A DNA stretch of 58,698 nucleotides. Source: Janthinobacterium sp. FW305-129 (GTDB lineage: Bacteria; Pseudomonadota; Gammaproteobacteria; Burkholderiales; Burkholderiaceae_D). This document shows, piece after piece, positions 7,900 to 16,316 of this stretch; position 1 is the first letter of the stretch; the number at the start of each line of letters is the position of its first letter. The stretch lies in contig NZ_JACYMM010000008.1 of NCBI RefSeq assembly GCF_020858115.1, forward strand, positions 315,889-374,586, in the 5' to 3' direction. The notes beneath the pieces are model-generated. The model was not told the DNA's origin. It made no database searches and saw only the letters and a list, made by a program, of their open reading frames with translations. The translations under genes were made by a program, and so were the position numbers.

Positions 7900-9549
7900 A
7901 TGTTGAGAGTCCTGGAAAATCCCCTGTACTATCTGGATAATTTCCAGGACGTGCTGAGCTGGATCAGCGCCCGTTACGCCGATCTGCTGAGTCTTGAGGA
8001 AACGCAATTCATCGCCGACTTCGGCGCACTGCCGCAGCCGTCGCGCGCCCTGTTCGTGCGCCTCGTCATGCGCAAGGGCTGTCTGTTTCGCGCCAGCAAG
8101 CTCAATTACCCGGAAATCGGCGACACGCGCGCGGCTGCCCTGCCCTTGCTGGCCACGGGCTGGGTGGAAGCCGATCCCGTCATTGGGCTCGATGAGTTGT
8201 TCGAGCAACTGCTGAAAGGGGAAATCGCCCAGGCTTTCGACCTCGCCCCGTCCCTGAAGGCGGCGCGCAAGGCCGAGCAGCTCGAAGCCTTGCGCGGGCA
8301 GAATGGGGAAAACAGACCGTTCTCCGCCTGGCATCCGGCCTCCGGCGACGTGCTGTACCGTATCGGCCTGCAAGCGCTGTGCGACCGCCTGCGCCTGATT
8401 TACTTTGGCAACTATCACCAGGACTGGTCGGAATTCGTGCTGTCCGACCTGGGCGTATATCAATACGAAAAAGTGGAATTCTCGCCCGAGTCGCGCGGTT
8501 TTCGCACGCGCCAGGATATCGAGCACTATGAAGTGCTGCACCAGTGCCGCGAACGCTACAACGACAGCGCGCCGGCGGACGAGGTGCTGCAGGAACTGGC
8601 CGCCCTGCCATTGCCCGAGGACAATACCTGGCTGGCCAGCCGGCGCGACAAGCTGCGCTTCCAGATCGCCCAGCATCTGGAAAAATGCCAGGACTGGCCC
8701 GCCGCCTACCGCGCCTACGCCGATTGCCGCTACCCGGGCGCCCGGGGCCGCGCCATCCGCGTGCTGGAAAAAGATGAACAGCCGCAAGCGGCCTACGAAC
8801 GCCTGACGATCGCGCTGGCCGCGCCGGAAAGCGAGGCGGAACAGCAATTGCTGCAGCGCATGGCGCCCCGCTTGCGGCGCAAGCTGGGCCACGTAAAACA
8901 GGCGGCAGGCGCACCCGCCAGCATCGAGCGCATCGACCTGCTGCTGCCGCATCCGGGCGAAGCGTGCTACGTGGAAGGGGTGGTGCAGCAACACCTGATG
9001 CAGGACGACTCTCCCGTGTACTACGTGGAAAACACCCTGATCAACTCGCTGTTCGGCCTGCTGTGCTGGCCCGCCATCTTCAAGGCCATGCCAGGTGCCT
9101 TCTTCCATCCGTTTCACCGTGGCCCGGCCGACTTGCACAGCGCCGATTTCTACCAGCGCCGCAGCAAGGACTTTGCCGCCTGCCTGGCCCAGCTGGACGA
9201 CGGCAGCTATCAAGCAACGATACGCGCCACGCTTGCCGCCAAGCATGGCATCGTCTCGCCCTTCGTCAGCTGGGACGTGCTGGGCGACGGCTTGCTGGAT
9301 CTGGCGCTGGCCTGCATGCCGGCCGCGCATCTGAAAAAGGCGTTCGAACGCATCTTGCTCGATATCAAAAGCAACCGCAGCGGCTTGCCCGACCTGATCC
9401 AGTTCTGGCCGGCGGAACGGCGCTACCGCATGATCGAAGTCAAGGGTCCCGGCGACCGCCTGCAAGACAACCAGCTGCGCTGGATCGCCTATTGCGCCGA
9501 GCACGCCATGCCCGTCAGCGTGTGCTACCTGCAATGGGAGGGTGCATGA
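7900..9549 (+). CDS. FAN1-type structure-specific nuclease (VRR-NUC domain)
   Basis: 549 aa, close to the length of Pseudomonas FAN1. The C-terminal VRR-NUC domain carries the PD-(D/E)XK residues D498 (GLPDLIQFW), E513 and K515 (MIEVKG). Upstream lie a helical, TPR-like region with repeated ERL/AYERLTIAL helices and an N-terminal winged-helix/SAP-like part. FAN1 cuts 5' flaps and unhooks interstrand DNA crosslinks. It overlaps the following helicase gene by ATGA, so translation is coupled, and a LexA box lies 40 bp upstream. The function is strongly suggested by the family; the crosslink role in this organism is inferred. Confidence 0.85.
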   Translation: MLRVLENPLYYLDNFQDVLSWISARYADLLSLEETQFIADFGALPQPSRALFVRLVMRKGCLFRASKLNYPEIGDTRAAALPLLATGWVEADPVIGLDELFEQLLKGEIAQAFDLAPSLKAARKAEQLEALRGQNGENRPFSAWHPASGDVLYRIGLQALCDRLRLIYFGNYHQDWSEFVLSDLGVYQYEKVEFSPESRGFRTRQDIEHYEVLHQCRERYNDSAPADEVLQELAALPLPEDNTWLASRRDKLRFQIAQHLEKCQDWPAAYRAYADCRYPGARGRAIRVLEKDEQPQAAYERLTIALAAPESEAEQQLLQRMAPRLRRKLGHVKQAAGAPASIERIDLLLPHPGEACYVEGVVQQHLMQDDSPVYYVENTLINSLFGLLCWPAIFKAMPGAFFHPFHRGPADLHSADFYQRRSKDFAACLAQLDDGSYQATIRATLAAKHGIVSPFVSWDVLGDGLLDLALACMPAAHLKKAFERILLDIKSNRSGLPDLIQFWPAERRYRMIEVKGPGDRLQDNQLRWIAYCAEHAMPVSVCYLQWEGA

Positions 9550-11801
9550 AATACACGATCGCCGTGCGCGCCCTGTGCGAATTCACGGCCAAGGTGGGCG
9601 ACCTGGACTTGCGTTTCACGCCCTCGCCCACGGCCCAGGAAGGCATGGCCGGCCATGCCACCGTCACTGGCCGGCGCGACGACGATTACCAGCGCGAAAT
9701 CAGCGTGTGCGGCGACTTCGGCCCCCTGCACGTGCGGGGCCGCGCCGATGGCTACGATCCGGCGCGCCGCCAGCTGGAAGAAATCAAGACCTACCGGGGC
9801 GACCTCGACGCCATGCCGGCCAACCACCGCCAGCTGCACTGGGCACAGGCGCGCATCTACGGCCATTTGCTGTGCCAGCAGCTGAACCTGCCCATGCTGC
9901 GCGTGGCGCTCGTGTATTTCGATATCGTGAGCCAGAAGGAAACGGTGATGCACGAGGAATGCACGGCCGAGGCGCTGTGCCTGTTCTTCGAGCAGCATTG
10001 CGCGCTGTTCCTCGACTGGGCCGAACAGGAAATGGCGCACCGGGCCAGCCGCGACGCGCAGCTCACGGCCATGGCCTTTCCCCACGCGGACTTCCGCCCG
10101 GGCCAGCGCCAGCTGGCCGAAGCCATGTACAAGGCCAGCAGCCGCGGCTGCGGCTTGCTGGCGCAGGCGCCGACCGGCATCGGCAAGACGGTGGGCAGCC
10201 TGTTCCCCATGTTGAAAGCGACGGCCGCGCATGGCCTCGACAAACTGTTTTTCCTGGCTGCCAAGGTGCCGGGCCGCCAGATGGCGCTCGACGCCTGCGC
10301 CATCCTCAAGGAGAGCGCGCCGCTGCTGCCCTTGCGCGTGCTGGAACTGAGCGCCAAGACCAGCGCCTGCGAACATCCCGACAAAGCCTGCCACGGCGAA
10401 TCGTGTCCGCTGGCCAAGGGTTTTTACGACCGTTTGCCGCTGGCGCGCGAGGTGGCGCTGGCCAGCGGTTTGATATTGGACAAGGAAGCCGTGCGCGCCA
10501 TCGCCTTGCAGCAGGGTATCTGCCCCTATTACCTGGGCATGGAACTGGCGCGCTGGAGCGACGTCGTCATCGGCGACTACAATTATTATTTCGACCTCAG
10601 CGCCATGCTGTACGGCATGACATTGGCCCACGACTGGAAAGTCAACGTGCTGGTCGACGAAGCGCACAATATGGTGTCGCGCGCGCGCAGCATGTATTCG
10701 GCCGAGCTGGCGCAGACCGACCTGAAAATGCTGCGCAAATTCGCGCCCGAGGGCTTGAAAAAGCCGCTGGACCGCCTCTCGCGCCAGTGGACGGCGTTAT
10801 TAAAAGAGCAGGATGGCGACTACCACGTGCATGCGGCCTTGCCCGATAAATTCTTTGGCGCCCTGCAAGGCGTGGCCACGGCCATCGGCGACTACATGGC
10901 CGAGCACGCTGCCGCGCTGGACGAGGACTTGCAGCGCTTTTATTTTGACGTGCTGCTGATCAACCGCCTGGCGGAGAGTTTCGGCGCGCATTCGCTGTTC
11001 GACGTCAGCAAAACGGACACGGGTTCCACCGTCTGCATCCGCAACATCGTCCCGGCGCCGTTCTTGAAAGAACGCTTCGCGGCCAGCCACAGCACGGCCC
11101 TGTTTTCCGCCACCCTGAGTCCGTGGAATTACTACAGCGACACGCTGGGCATGCCGGCCGACACGGCCTGGGTCGACGTGGAATCGCCGTTCCAGGCGGA
11201 ACAACTGTCCGTGCGCGTGGCCGATAGCATTTCCACGCGCTACCAGCACCGCGCCGCCTCGCTGCTGCCCATCGCCCAACTGATGGCGAAGCAATACGCA
11301 GAAACGCCGGGCAACTACCTGGCCTTCTTCAGCAGCTTCGACTACATGGAAAAGACGGCCACCCTGTTTGCCCAGCATTACCCCGACGTGCCCCTGTGGC
11401 AGCAGCCGCGCCGCATGGACGATAGTGCCCGCGCGCAATTTCTGGGCCGTTTCGGCCTGGACACGCGCGGCATCGGCTTTGCCGTGCTCGGCGGCGCCTT
11501 CGGCGAAGGCATCGACTTGCCCGGCGCGCGCCTGATCGGCGCCTTCATCGCCACCCTCGGTTTGCCGCAGATCAACCCTGTCAACGAACAGATCCGCCAG
11601 CGCATGGGCGAGCTCTTCGGTTCCGGCTACGACTACACGTATCTGTATCCTGGCATGCAAAAGGTGGTGCAGGCCGCCGGCAGGGTCATCCGCACACAGT
11701 CGGACAAGGGCGTCGTGTATCTGATCGACGACCGCTTTTCACGCCCGGAAATCCGGCAACTCTTGCCCACGTGGTGGGATGTGCAGCTAGCCAACCAGTA
11801 A
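9546..11801 (+). CDS. XPD/DinG-like Fe-S DNA helicase with N-terminal PD-(D/E)XK nuclease motif
   Basis: 751 aa superfamily 2 helicase. Walker A is APTGIGKTV (about 206-214), motif II is D371-E-A-H374, and the C-terminal motif VI region is VVQAAGRVIRTQSDKG. Four cysteines placed as in Fe-S helicases of the XPD/DinG family (C275, C282, C287, C326) probably bind a 4Fe-4S cluster. The first 150 residues are an extra domain with GRADGYDPARRQLEEIKTY, giving D68, E79 and K81 as a RecB/Cas4-like nuclease triad. ATG 9546 overlaps the FAN1 stop. The combination suggests unwinding plus resection after FAN1 cleavage. The C-terminus overlaps the convergent lytR-like gene by 15 bp. Confidence 0.85.
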   Translation: MKYTIAVRALCEFTAKVGDLDLRFTPSPTAQEGMAGHATVTGRRDDDYQREISVCGDFGPLHVRGRADGYDPARRQLEEIKTYRGDLDAMPANHRQLHWAQARIYGHLLCQQLNLPMLRVALVYFDIVSQKETVMHEECTAEALCLFFEQHCALFLDWAEQEMAHRASRDAQLTAMAFPHADFRPGQRQLAEAMYKASSRGCGLLAQAPTGIGKTVGSLFPMLKATAAHGLDKLFFLAAKVPGRQMALDACAILKESAPLLPLRVLELSAKTSACEHPDKACHGESCPLAKGFYDRLPLAREVALASGLILDKEAVRAIALQQGICPYYLGMELARWSDVVIGDYNYYFDLSAMLYGMTLAHDWKVNVLVDEAHNMVSRARSMYSAELAQTDLKMLRKFAPEGLKKPLDRLSRQWTALLKEQDGDYHVHAALPDKFFGALQGVATAIGDYMAEHAAALDEDLQRFYFDVLLINRLAESFGAHSLFDVSKTDTGSTVCIRNIVPAPFLKERFAASHSTALFSATLSPWNYYSDTLGMPADTAWVDVESPFQAEQLSVRVADSISTRYQHRAASLLPIAQLMAKQYAETPGNYLAFFSSFDYMEKTATLFAQHYPDVPLWQQPRRMDDSARAQFLGRFGLDTRGIGFAVLGGAFGEGIDLPGARLIGAFIATLGLPQINPVNEQIRQRMGELFGSGYDYTYLYPGMQKVVQAAGRVIRTQSDKGVVYLIDDRFSRPEIRQLLPTWWDVQLANQ

Positions 11802-12530
11802 CTTCAGCTTCTGATACCCCGCCTTGCTCACGGGTATCCTCGTATCGTCGCGCAAGATGGCCACGTGGCTGTCTTTCGTCGCCGCCTCGATGCGGCGGAT
11901 GCCGTCGATATTGAGCAGATACGAGCGGTGCACGCGCAGGAACTTGGCGGGGTCGAGCTGGGTTTCCAGCTCCGATAAGCGTTGGCTTTTCAGGTAGGAC
12001 TTGCCCTCGGAACGGATACTGATGTAATCGTCCTGCGCTTCGATATAGTCGATCCGGGCGCTGGCGATCACGTGGACCCTGGCGCCGTCGCGTATCAGCA
12101 CGCGGTCCAGCGGTGCCGCGCGCGTGGCCGCCTCGCGTGCCAGCGTCAGCACAGTTTCGGGCAAGCTGCGGTTGGCGCGCGCATGGGCCAGCGCCTGCTC
12201 GAAGCGCTGTTCGCTGAACGGTTTCAACAGATAATCAAGGGCATGGCATTCGAACGCTTTCAAGGCGTACTGGTCGTAGGCCGTGACAAAGATCAACTTT
12301 GTCTTCGCGCCGATCAGCTCGGCCACTTCGAAGCCGTCCAGGCGCGGCATCTGGATGTCGAGAAACACCAGTTCCGGTTCCAGTTCCGCGATGGCCTTGA
12401 CGGCGTCGAAGCCGTTGGCGCACTCGGCCACGATGTCGATATCGTCATGGCGCGCCAGGTATTCGCGCAGCACGCTGCGCGCCAGCAATTCATCATCGAC
12501 GATGGCGACCCGCATTCTTGCCTGCATCAT
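11787..12530 (-). CDS. LytTR-family response regulator (LytR/AlgR type)
   Basis: 247 aa. Receiver domain (about 6-125) with acidic pair D12-D13, phosphoacceptor D58 (VFLDIQMP) and K103 (YLLKPF). C-terminal LytTR DNA-binding domain (about 145-245) with YIEAQDDYISI and FLRVHRSYLLN. It overlaps the cognate kinase stop codon, and GGAGG lies just before the ATG pair at 12530/12527. It is the last gene of a four-gene minus-strand operon with two LiaI/LiaF-like membrane proteins, which points to cell-envelope or membrane-stress control. Targets are unknown. Confidence 0.9.
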   Translation of the reverse strand: MMQARMRVAIVDDELLARSVLREYLARHDDIDIVAECANGFDAVKAIAELEPELVFLDIQMPRLDGFEVAELIGAKTKLIFVTAYDQYALKAFECHALDYLLKPFSEQRFEQALAHARANRSLPETVLTLAREAATRAAPLDRVLIRDGARVHVIASARIDYIEAQDDYISIRSEGKSYLKSQRLSELETQLDPAKFLRVHRSYLLNIDGIRRIEAATKDSHVAILRDDTRIPVSKAGYQKLKLLVG

Positions 12531-13603
12531 GCTTCCTCCGTGTCGCCGGTCTGCGCCGGCATGGAAATCGTCACTTCGAAATGGCCGTCGCGCCGGCCCC
12601 AGTGCACGCTGGCCTCGTGGCCATAGGCGCCGGCCAGACGCTGGCGCACATTCTCCAGGCCTACGCCATTGCCGCGGGCCGTTCCTTGATCCGCATCAAT
12701 CGGGTTGCGCACGGCAATCTGCAGCAGGCTGCCCGCGCGCCGGGCCTCAATGGCGATCAGCCCGCCCTCCGTCAAGCCGCAGATACCATGCTTGACGGCA
12801 TTTTCCACCAGCGGCTGTATCAGCATCGGTGGCAGCAAACACGCCAGCGCGGCGGCGTCGATGGCTTCCGCCACTTGCAGGCGTTCGCCGAAACGCACTT
12901 GCTCGATGGCGAGAAAGTGGCGGATCAGCACCAGTTCCTGCTCCACGGTAATGTGCTTGTGCGCTTCCAGGCTCAGGCTCTGGCGAAAGAAGCTGGCCAG
13001 CTGCACCGTCATCTGGCGCGCGCCCGCCGCATTGATGGACGTCAAGGCGCTGATGGAGTTCAGGCTGTTGAACAGGAAATGCGGATCGATCTGCGTGCGC
13101 AGCATGCGCAATTGCGCTTCCTGCGCCGTCAGTTGCGCTTCCAGCCCCCGCTGTTCGGCCATCCTGGCACGCACGAATTCCAGCAACAAATAATGCACGG
13201 CGGCAGCCAGGCAATACAGCAGCGCGCCCAGGCCGAAGAACAGGGCCAGCAGCGACTGCGTCAGGTTCACGCCCAGCCAGCGCACATCCGGCAACAGGCT
13301 GATGCTGTTCAAAAACTGCAGCAAAGTAGCCCACAGCAAGCCCGCGAACAGGGCCGCCACGCCCATCACACCGGCGATGGCGAGCGGATGGCGGGCGTGC
13401 AAGGGGTAGGCGCGGCACAGGTAAAACGCGGAAAAGCCCGAACCGATCGCATACACGAGCGTGGCGGGCACCACCAGCACGATGGCGTTGAGCCACGGTG
13501 CGTGGGCCACCCTGGCCAAAATACAAGCCAGGGCCAGGCCCAGCGCAATGCACACCAGGAACACCACCACGGCGCCGCGCCGCTTCGACAAGGACCCGGA
13601 CAT
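12527..13603 (-). CDS. LytS-family sensor histidine kinase
   Basis: 358 aa. The N-terminal half has four to five hydrophobic segments (about 12-33, 38-60, 75-97, 113-143), followed by a coiled coil and the His_kinase domain typical of the LytS/YehU group. The phosphoacceptor is H175 in QIDPHFLFNSLNS. The HATPase part has QPLVENAVKHG and GVGLENVRQRL. TAGG six bases before ATG 13603 supports the start. It pairs with the LytTR regulator just downstream and follows the LiaF-like gene by 6 bp. Confidence 0.9.
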   Translation of the reverse strand: MSGSLSKRRGAVVVFLVCIALGLALACILARVAHAPWLNAIVLVVPATLVYAIGSGFSAFYLCRAYPLHARHPLAIAGVMGVAALFAGLLWATLLQFLNSISLLPDVRWLGVNLTQSLLALFFGLGALLYCLAAAVHYLLLEFVRARMAEQRGLEAQLTAQEAQLRMLRTQIDPHFLFNSLNSISALTSINAAGARQMTVQLASFFRQSLSLEAHKHITVEQELVLIRHFLAIEQVRFGERLQVAEAIDAAALACLLPPMLIQPLVENAVKHGICGLTEGGLIAIEARRAGSLLQIAVRNPIDADQGTARGNGVGLENVRQRLAGAYGHEASVHWGRRDGHFEVTISMPAQTGDTEEA

Positions 13604-13609
13604 GCGCGC

Positions 13610-14419
13610 CTAGTTGCGGATTTCCAGGCCGCCCATGATGGCGTAACCCGTCACGTACAGACGCTTGGCCTGGTTCGGCGGCACGATGGTCTTTTCTTCG
13701 AAGCCGCCGAGGATGGGCGTGCCCTGCAGCACGACGCTCCAGTCGGGCGGAATCTTGATGGTGACGCCGCCGCACAGGGCAAATACGTTGAGCACGGCTT
13801 CGCCTTCGATCGATGCCTGGCGCAAGTCGATTTCGCAGCCGGCCATGATGACATTGATATCGCCGCCCCTGAAGCGCTGCGACGACACGCGCCGCACGTA
13901 GCCGCCCAGGATGGCCGTCACTTCGATGATGCTGTCGTCGTCCGCCTGCCCGCCCGTGCCGGGCGCTGCCGATACTGCTTCCTTGTCGAGGGAAACGGCG
14001 CCATTCCTGGGCTGGCCGAATGCGTCGGGCGCAGCGGTGCCGTCGGGTGGCGCGGCAAAATGCCGGCGGCGCTGGCGCTGCTGCGCGCCGGGCAAGGATT
14101 TCGACACCACGGCCACGCCGGCGGCGATGATGAGCAGCGGCCACAGCATGCTCCAATTGATATAGAACAAGCCCATGGCTTTCAGGGTCCAGCTCAAGCC
14201 CAGCAAGACCATCACGCCGCCGAGAATGTAGCCGGAGCGGGTATGGCTTTGCGAAATTTTCAGCAAGCCGAAAATGATGAGGATGGTGGGCCAGAAGCGG
14301 AAGGTGTAGCGCACGCTGATGAAACCGAGGTTATCGAGCAGGAACAGCAGCCCCAGGCCGATAACGATGACGCCCAGCACGATCTGCGATGGCGAGTGCA
14401 GCGGCGGTTTATTTTTCAT
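13610..14419 (-). CDS. LiaF-like membrane protein
   Basis: 269 aa. Four N-terminal hydrophobic segments (within about 12-115) of the LiaI-LiaF transmembrane type are joined by a polar linker to a cytoplasmic beta-rich C-terminal domain (about 165-265; repeated ILGGYVRRV, ALCGGVTIKIP, TPILGGFEEK). This resembles LiaF, which in Firmicutes inhibits an envelope-stress two-component system. GGGAG upstream supports ATG 14419; the gene overlaps the previous one by 11 bp. A role in modulating the neighbouring LytS/LytR pair is inferred from operon context. Confidence 0.78.
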   Translation of the reverse strand: MKNKPPLHSPSQIVLGVIVIGLGLLFLLDNLGFISVRYTFRFWPTILIIFGLLKISQSHTRSGYILGGVMVLLGLSWTLKAMGLFYINWSMLWPLLIIAAGVAVVSKSLPGAQQRQRRRHFAAPPDGTAAPDAFGQPRNGAVSLDKEAVSAAPGTGGQADDDSIIEVTAILGGYVRRVSSQRFRGGDINVIMAGCEIDLRQASIEGEAVLNVFALCGGVTIKIPPDWSVVLQGTPILGGFEEKTIVPPNQAKRLYVTGYAIMGGLEIRN

Positions 14420-14792
14420 GCTCGGACTCCCGGTAGGCAATAAAATGTTTGTTCAACAGCGGTTCCAGCACGAGGCCCACGCCCCAGGCGATCAGCAAGG
14501 CTGGCCAGCTATTGTAGAAATTCAAGTTCCACAGTTCTTCATACGACACATACCACCAGGCGGCAAAGAAGATCAGCCACAGGCCGCTCAGTACCTGCTT
14601 GGCGGACACGGGCGTGAGCAGCTTGTTGAGGCCGAAGACGGCCAGTATGAGCGGCCAATAATGCCATAGTGCATAGTAATCGTGGAGATAGATCACATCG
14701 AGCCGGTCCAGCAGGATGACGGCGCCGATGGCGATCAGCAGCACGCCCCACAGCAGCTGGGTACGGCGGCAATAAGCTGGTTCAGGTTTCAC
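14409..14792 (-). CDS. Small membrane protein, LiaI/DUF5668-like
   Basis: 127 aa if the GTG at 14792 is used (AAGGGG five bases upstream). No good ribosome site exists for the longer open frame reaching 14912. It contains four hydrophobic segments (LLWGVLLIAIGAVILLD, YWPLILAVFGLNKLL, SGLWLIFFAAWWYV, SWPALLIAWGVGLVL), the repeated WP-x-LLI pattern of LiaI/LiaF-type membrane domains. It is the first gene of the liaI-liaF-lytS-lytR-like operon. The molecular function is unknown. Confidence 0.72.
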   Translation of the reverse strand: MKPEPAYCRRTQLLWGVLLIAIGAVILLDRLDVIYLHDYYALWHYWPLILAVFGLNKLLTPVSAKQVLSGLWLIFFAAWWYVSYEELWNLNFYNSWPALLIAWGVGLVLEPLLNKHFIAYRESEHEK

Positions 14793-14910
14793 GGTCACCC
14801 CTTGAAGTTGGTTGATCGTAAAGATACGCGGATTTGGGGCGCGCGCAAACGGCGCTTCGGCGAATGGCGGACAGGTGGCGGTGAATGGCGCGGCGGAGGA
14901 AACGACAGGC

Positions 14911-14935
14911 AAAAAAAAGACCGGCTAGCGCCGGC
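14911..14935 (-). terminator. Rho-independent terminator (minus strand)
   Basis: Read on the minus strand: CCGGC-GCTA-GCCGG hairpin (14934-14921) followed two bases later by eight T. It ends a transcript coming from the right, either read-through from the SDR gene at 15174-16088 or the short transcript proposed at 14925-15065. Confidence 0.7.
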
Positions 14936-15065
14936 CTTGAAGGGGTTCGCAGTTCACACCGCGACCTGGAGTTGCAGTGCACAGCCGCTGGCGCAAGCGC
15001 GCCAGCGGCGGAAATCTGGTGCCGATCCTTGAGGCGACCGGCTGACCTGCTGGAAGATCGAACAT
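14925..15065 (-). CDS. Possible 46-aa ORF or small-RNA region in the gap between the Lia operon and the SDR gene
   Basis: This covers part of the 380-bp gene-poor stretch 14793-15173. An open frame of 46 codons (MFDLPAGQPVASRIGTRF...) ends with its stop inside the terminator hairpin. It contains a perfect 10-bp stem, 14985-14994 with 14999-15008, and a 4-nt loop. There is no convincing ribosome site, and the basic, Pro/Arg-rich product matches nothing I know. A structured non-coding RNA of about 200 nt is as likely as a protein. The rest of the gap shows nothing else. Confidence 0.25.
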   Translation of the reverse strand: MFDLPAGQPVASRIGTRFPPLARLRQRLCTATPGRGVNCEPLQGRR

Positions 15066-15173
15066 GCCGCCAACTTCACGGCAGTGCGTCTCAACCAAGC
15101 AAAGCCATCATACTCCCGATCAGGCAAAAGCACCGTTCGCTAGCGCACACAGATGCGGTTTTGCTGAGGTGCA

Positions 15174-16088
15174 TCAAGCAGTCGTGGCGTGCGGCGGCTG
15201 CAGCATGTCGTGCTTGATCCATGCCAGCACGGACGGTCCCTGCGGCTGCCAGCCCAGCAACTTGCGCGACCGTTCGCCGCGCACGCGGCTGTTGGAACCG
15301 AGGCCATACGACGCCATCTCGTAGCCCCATTCGGCAATCGCCTCGGGCAGCGGCCAGTCCTGTGCAGGCCCCAGGTCAAGCGCCTGGGCGATGACGGCCG
15401 TCATGTCGCAGAAAGCCGCCTCGCCCGACTCGACAAAGTAAAAGGTGCCGGCGGGCGACTTTTCCAGCGCCAGCAAATACAGGCTGACGACATCGTCGAT
15501 ATGCACGTTCGACCAGATATTGCGGCCCGGACCCACGTGGCGCACGATGCCGCTCTTGCGCGCCTGTTTCAATAAGCGGGGCAATTGCACGCTGTCGCGC
15601 GGCAAGGCGCCATGGCCATAGATCAAGGTGTTGCACAACACGCTGGCGCGCACGCCTTGCGCGGCGCTGGCCAGGATCAAATCATCGATGGCGACCCGGG
15701 CTGCCTTGTCGGCCGTGGGCGCCGGCAGCTTGTCTTCGACATAAATCTGTTCCGTGCCCTCGCCGCCCGAAGCGTCGCCCACGATGGACGAGCCGCTGGT
15801 ATGCAGAAACACTTTGTTGCTGCCTGCCAGCGCTTCAATAATGGCTTCGACGGCGCCCCGGTGGTCGCTGCTGGCCGCATTGATGACGGCATCGGCCGCC
15901 TTCGCCTGCTCGATGATCAGCTCGCGGTCGTTCAAGGTGCCGACGATGCCTTGCACGCCAATGGTAGCCAGCTCGGCCACCTGCTCCGGCTTGCGCACGA
16001 GGCCCGTCACCTGGTGGCCGGCGCGCACGAGGCCCGCCGCGATGGAACTGCCGATAAAGCCTGCCGCGCCTGTCAAAAATACCTTCAT
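15174..16088 (-). CDS. SDR-family NAD(P)-dependent epimerase/dehydratase-like protein
   Basis: 304 aa extended-SDR protein. The Rossmann motif is LTGAAGFIGSSI at the N-terminus, and a possible active-site region lies around TSGSSIVG. The usual YxxxK triad is not plainly visible (the expected place holds YVEDKL), so catalysis is uncertain. I chose ATG 16088 (MKVFLTG); a TTG at 16106 would add six residues without a better ribosome site. It resembles uncharacterised NAD-dependent epimerases common in proteobacteria. The gene stands alone. Confidence 0.75.
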   Translation of the reverse strand: MKVFLTGAAGFIGSSIAAGLVRAGHQVTGLVRKPEQVAELATIGVQGIVGTLNDRELIIEQAKAADAVINAASSDHRGAVEAIIEALAGSNKVFLHTSGSSIVGDASGGEGTEQIYVEDKLPAPTADKAARVAIDDLILASAAQGVRASVLCNTLIYGHGALPRDSVQLPRLLKQARKSGIVRHVGPGRNIWSNVHIDDVVSLYLLALEKSPAGTFYFVESGEAAFCDMTAVIAQALDLGPAQDWPLPEAIAEWGYEMASYGLGSNSRVRGERSRKLLGWQPQGPSVLAWIKHDMLQPPHATTA

Positions 16089-16103
16089 ACCGTGGACGCC
16101 AAA

Positions 16104-16205
16104 CAAAACCTACTGCGCGTCGCGCTTTGCGGCCTGCGATGCTCACCGTGCTCCAGCACGGTTGCGCTTCTTAGCCACAAATCATCGCCGCTCGCTACGG
16201 TTTTG
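16104..16205. repeat. 102-bp intergenic element bounded by inverted repeats
   Basis: The ends are CAAAACC (16104-16110) and GGTTTTG (16199-16205). Inside is a near-palindrome ACCGTGCT-CC-AGCACGGT (16145-16162). There is no T-run, so it is not a standard terminator. It is non-coding and looks like a REP/MITE-type dispersed element. The family assignment needs copies elsewhere in the genome. Confidence 0.45.
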
Positions 16206-16316
16206 TTAGGCGTCGTTCCTCCTTGGTTAGCTTTGTTAATTCAGATCAAAAGCGATCGCATGAACAAAGTATGCCCGCTTTAATCTTTCGTAAAAAGCGG
16301 CTGCACGGCAAAAGAT

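Noticed and set aside
8964..9545. Upstream extension of the helicase reading frame to 8964
   Set aside because: It overlaps the FAN1 catalytic domain in another frame; ATG 9546 gives the conserved N-terminus and a 4-bp coupled overlap.
9546..11801. Type IV CRISPR CasDinG or Cas4 involvement, suggested by the DinG-like helicase with a Cas4-like N-terminal motif
   Set aside because: No cas genes and no repeat-spacer array anywhere in the window; the FAN1 coupling and LexA box point to DNA repair.
16145..16162. Hairpin ACCGTGCT/AGCACGGT as a terminator
   Set aside because: No adjacent T-run on either strand; treated instead as part of the 102-bp repeat-like element.
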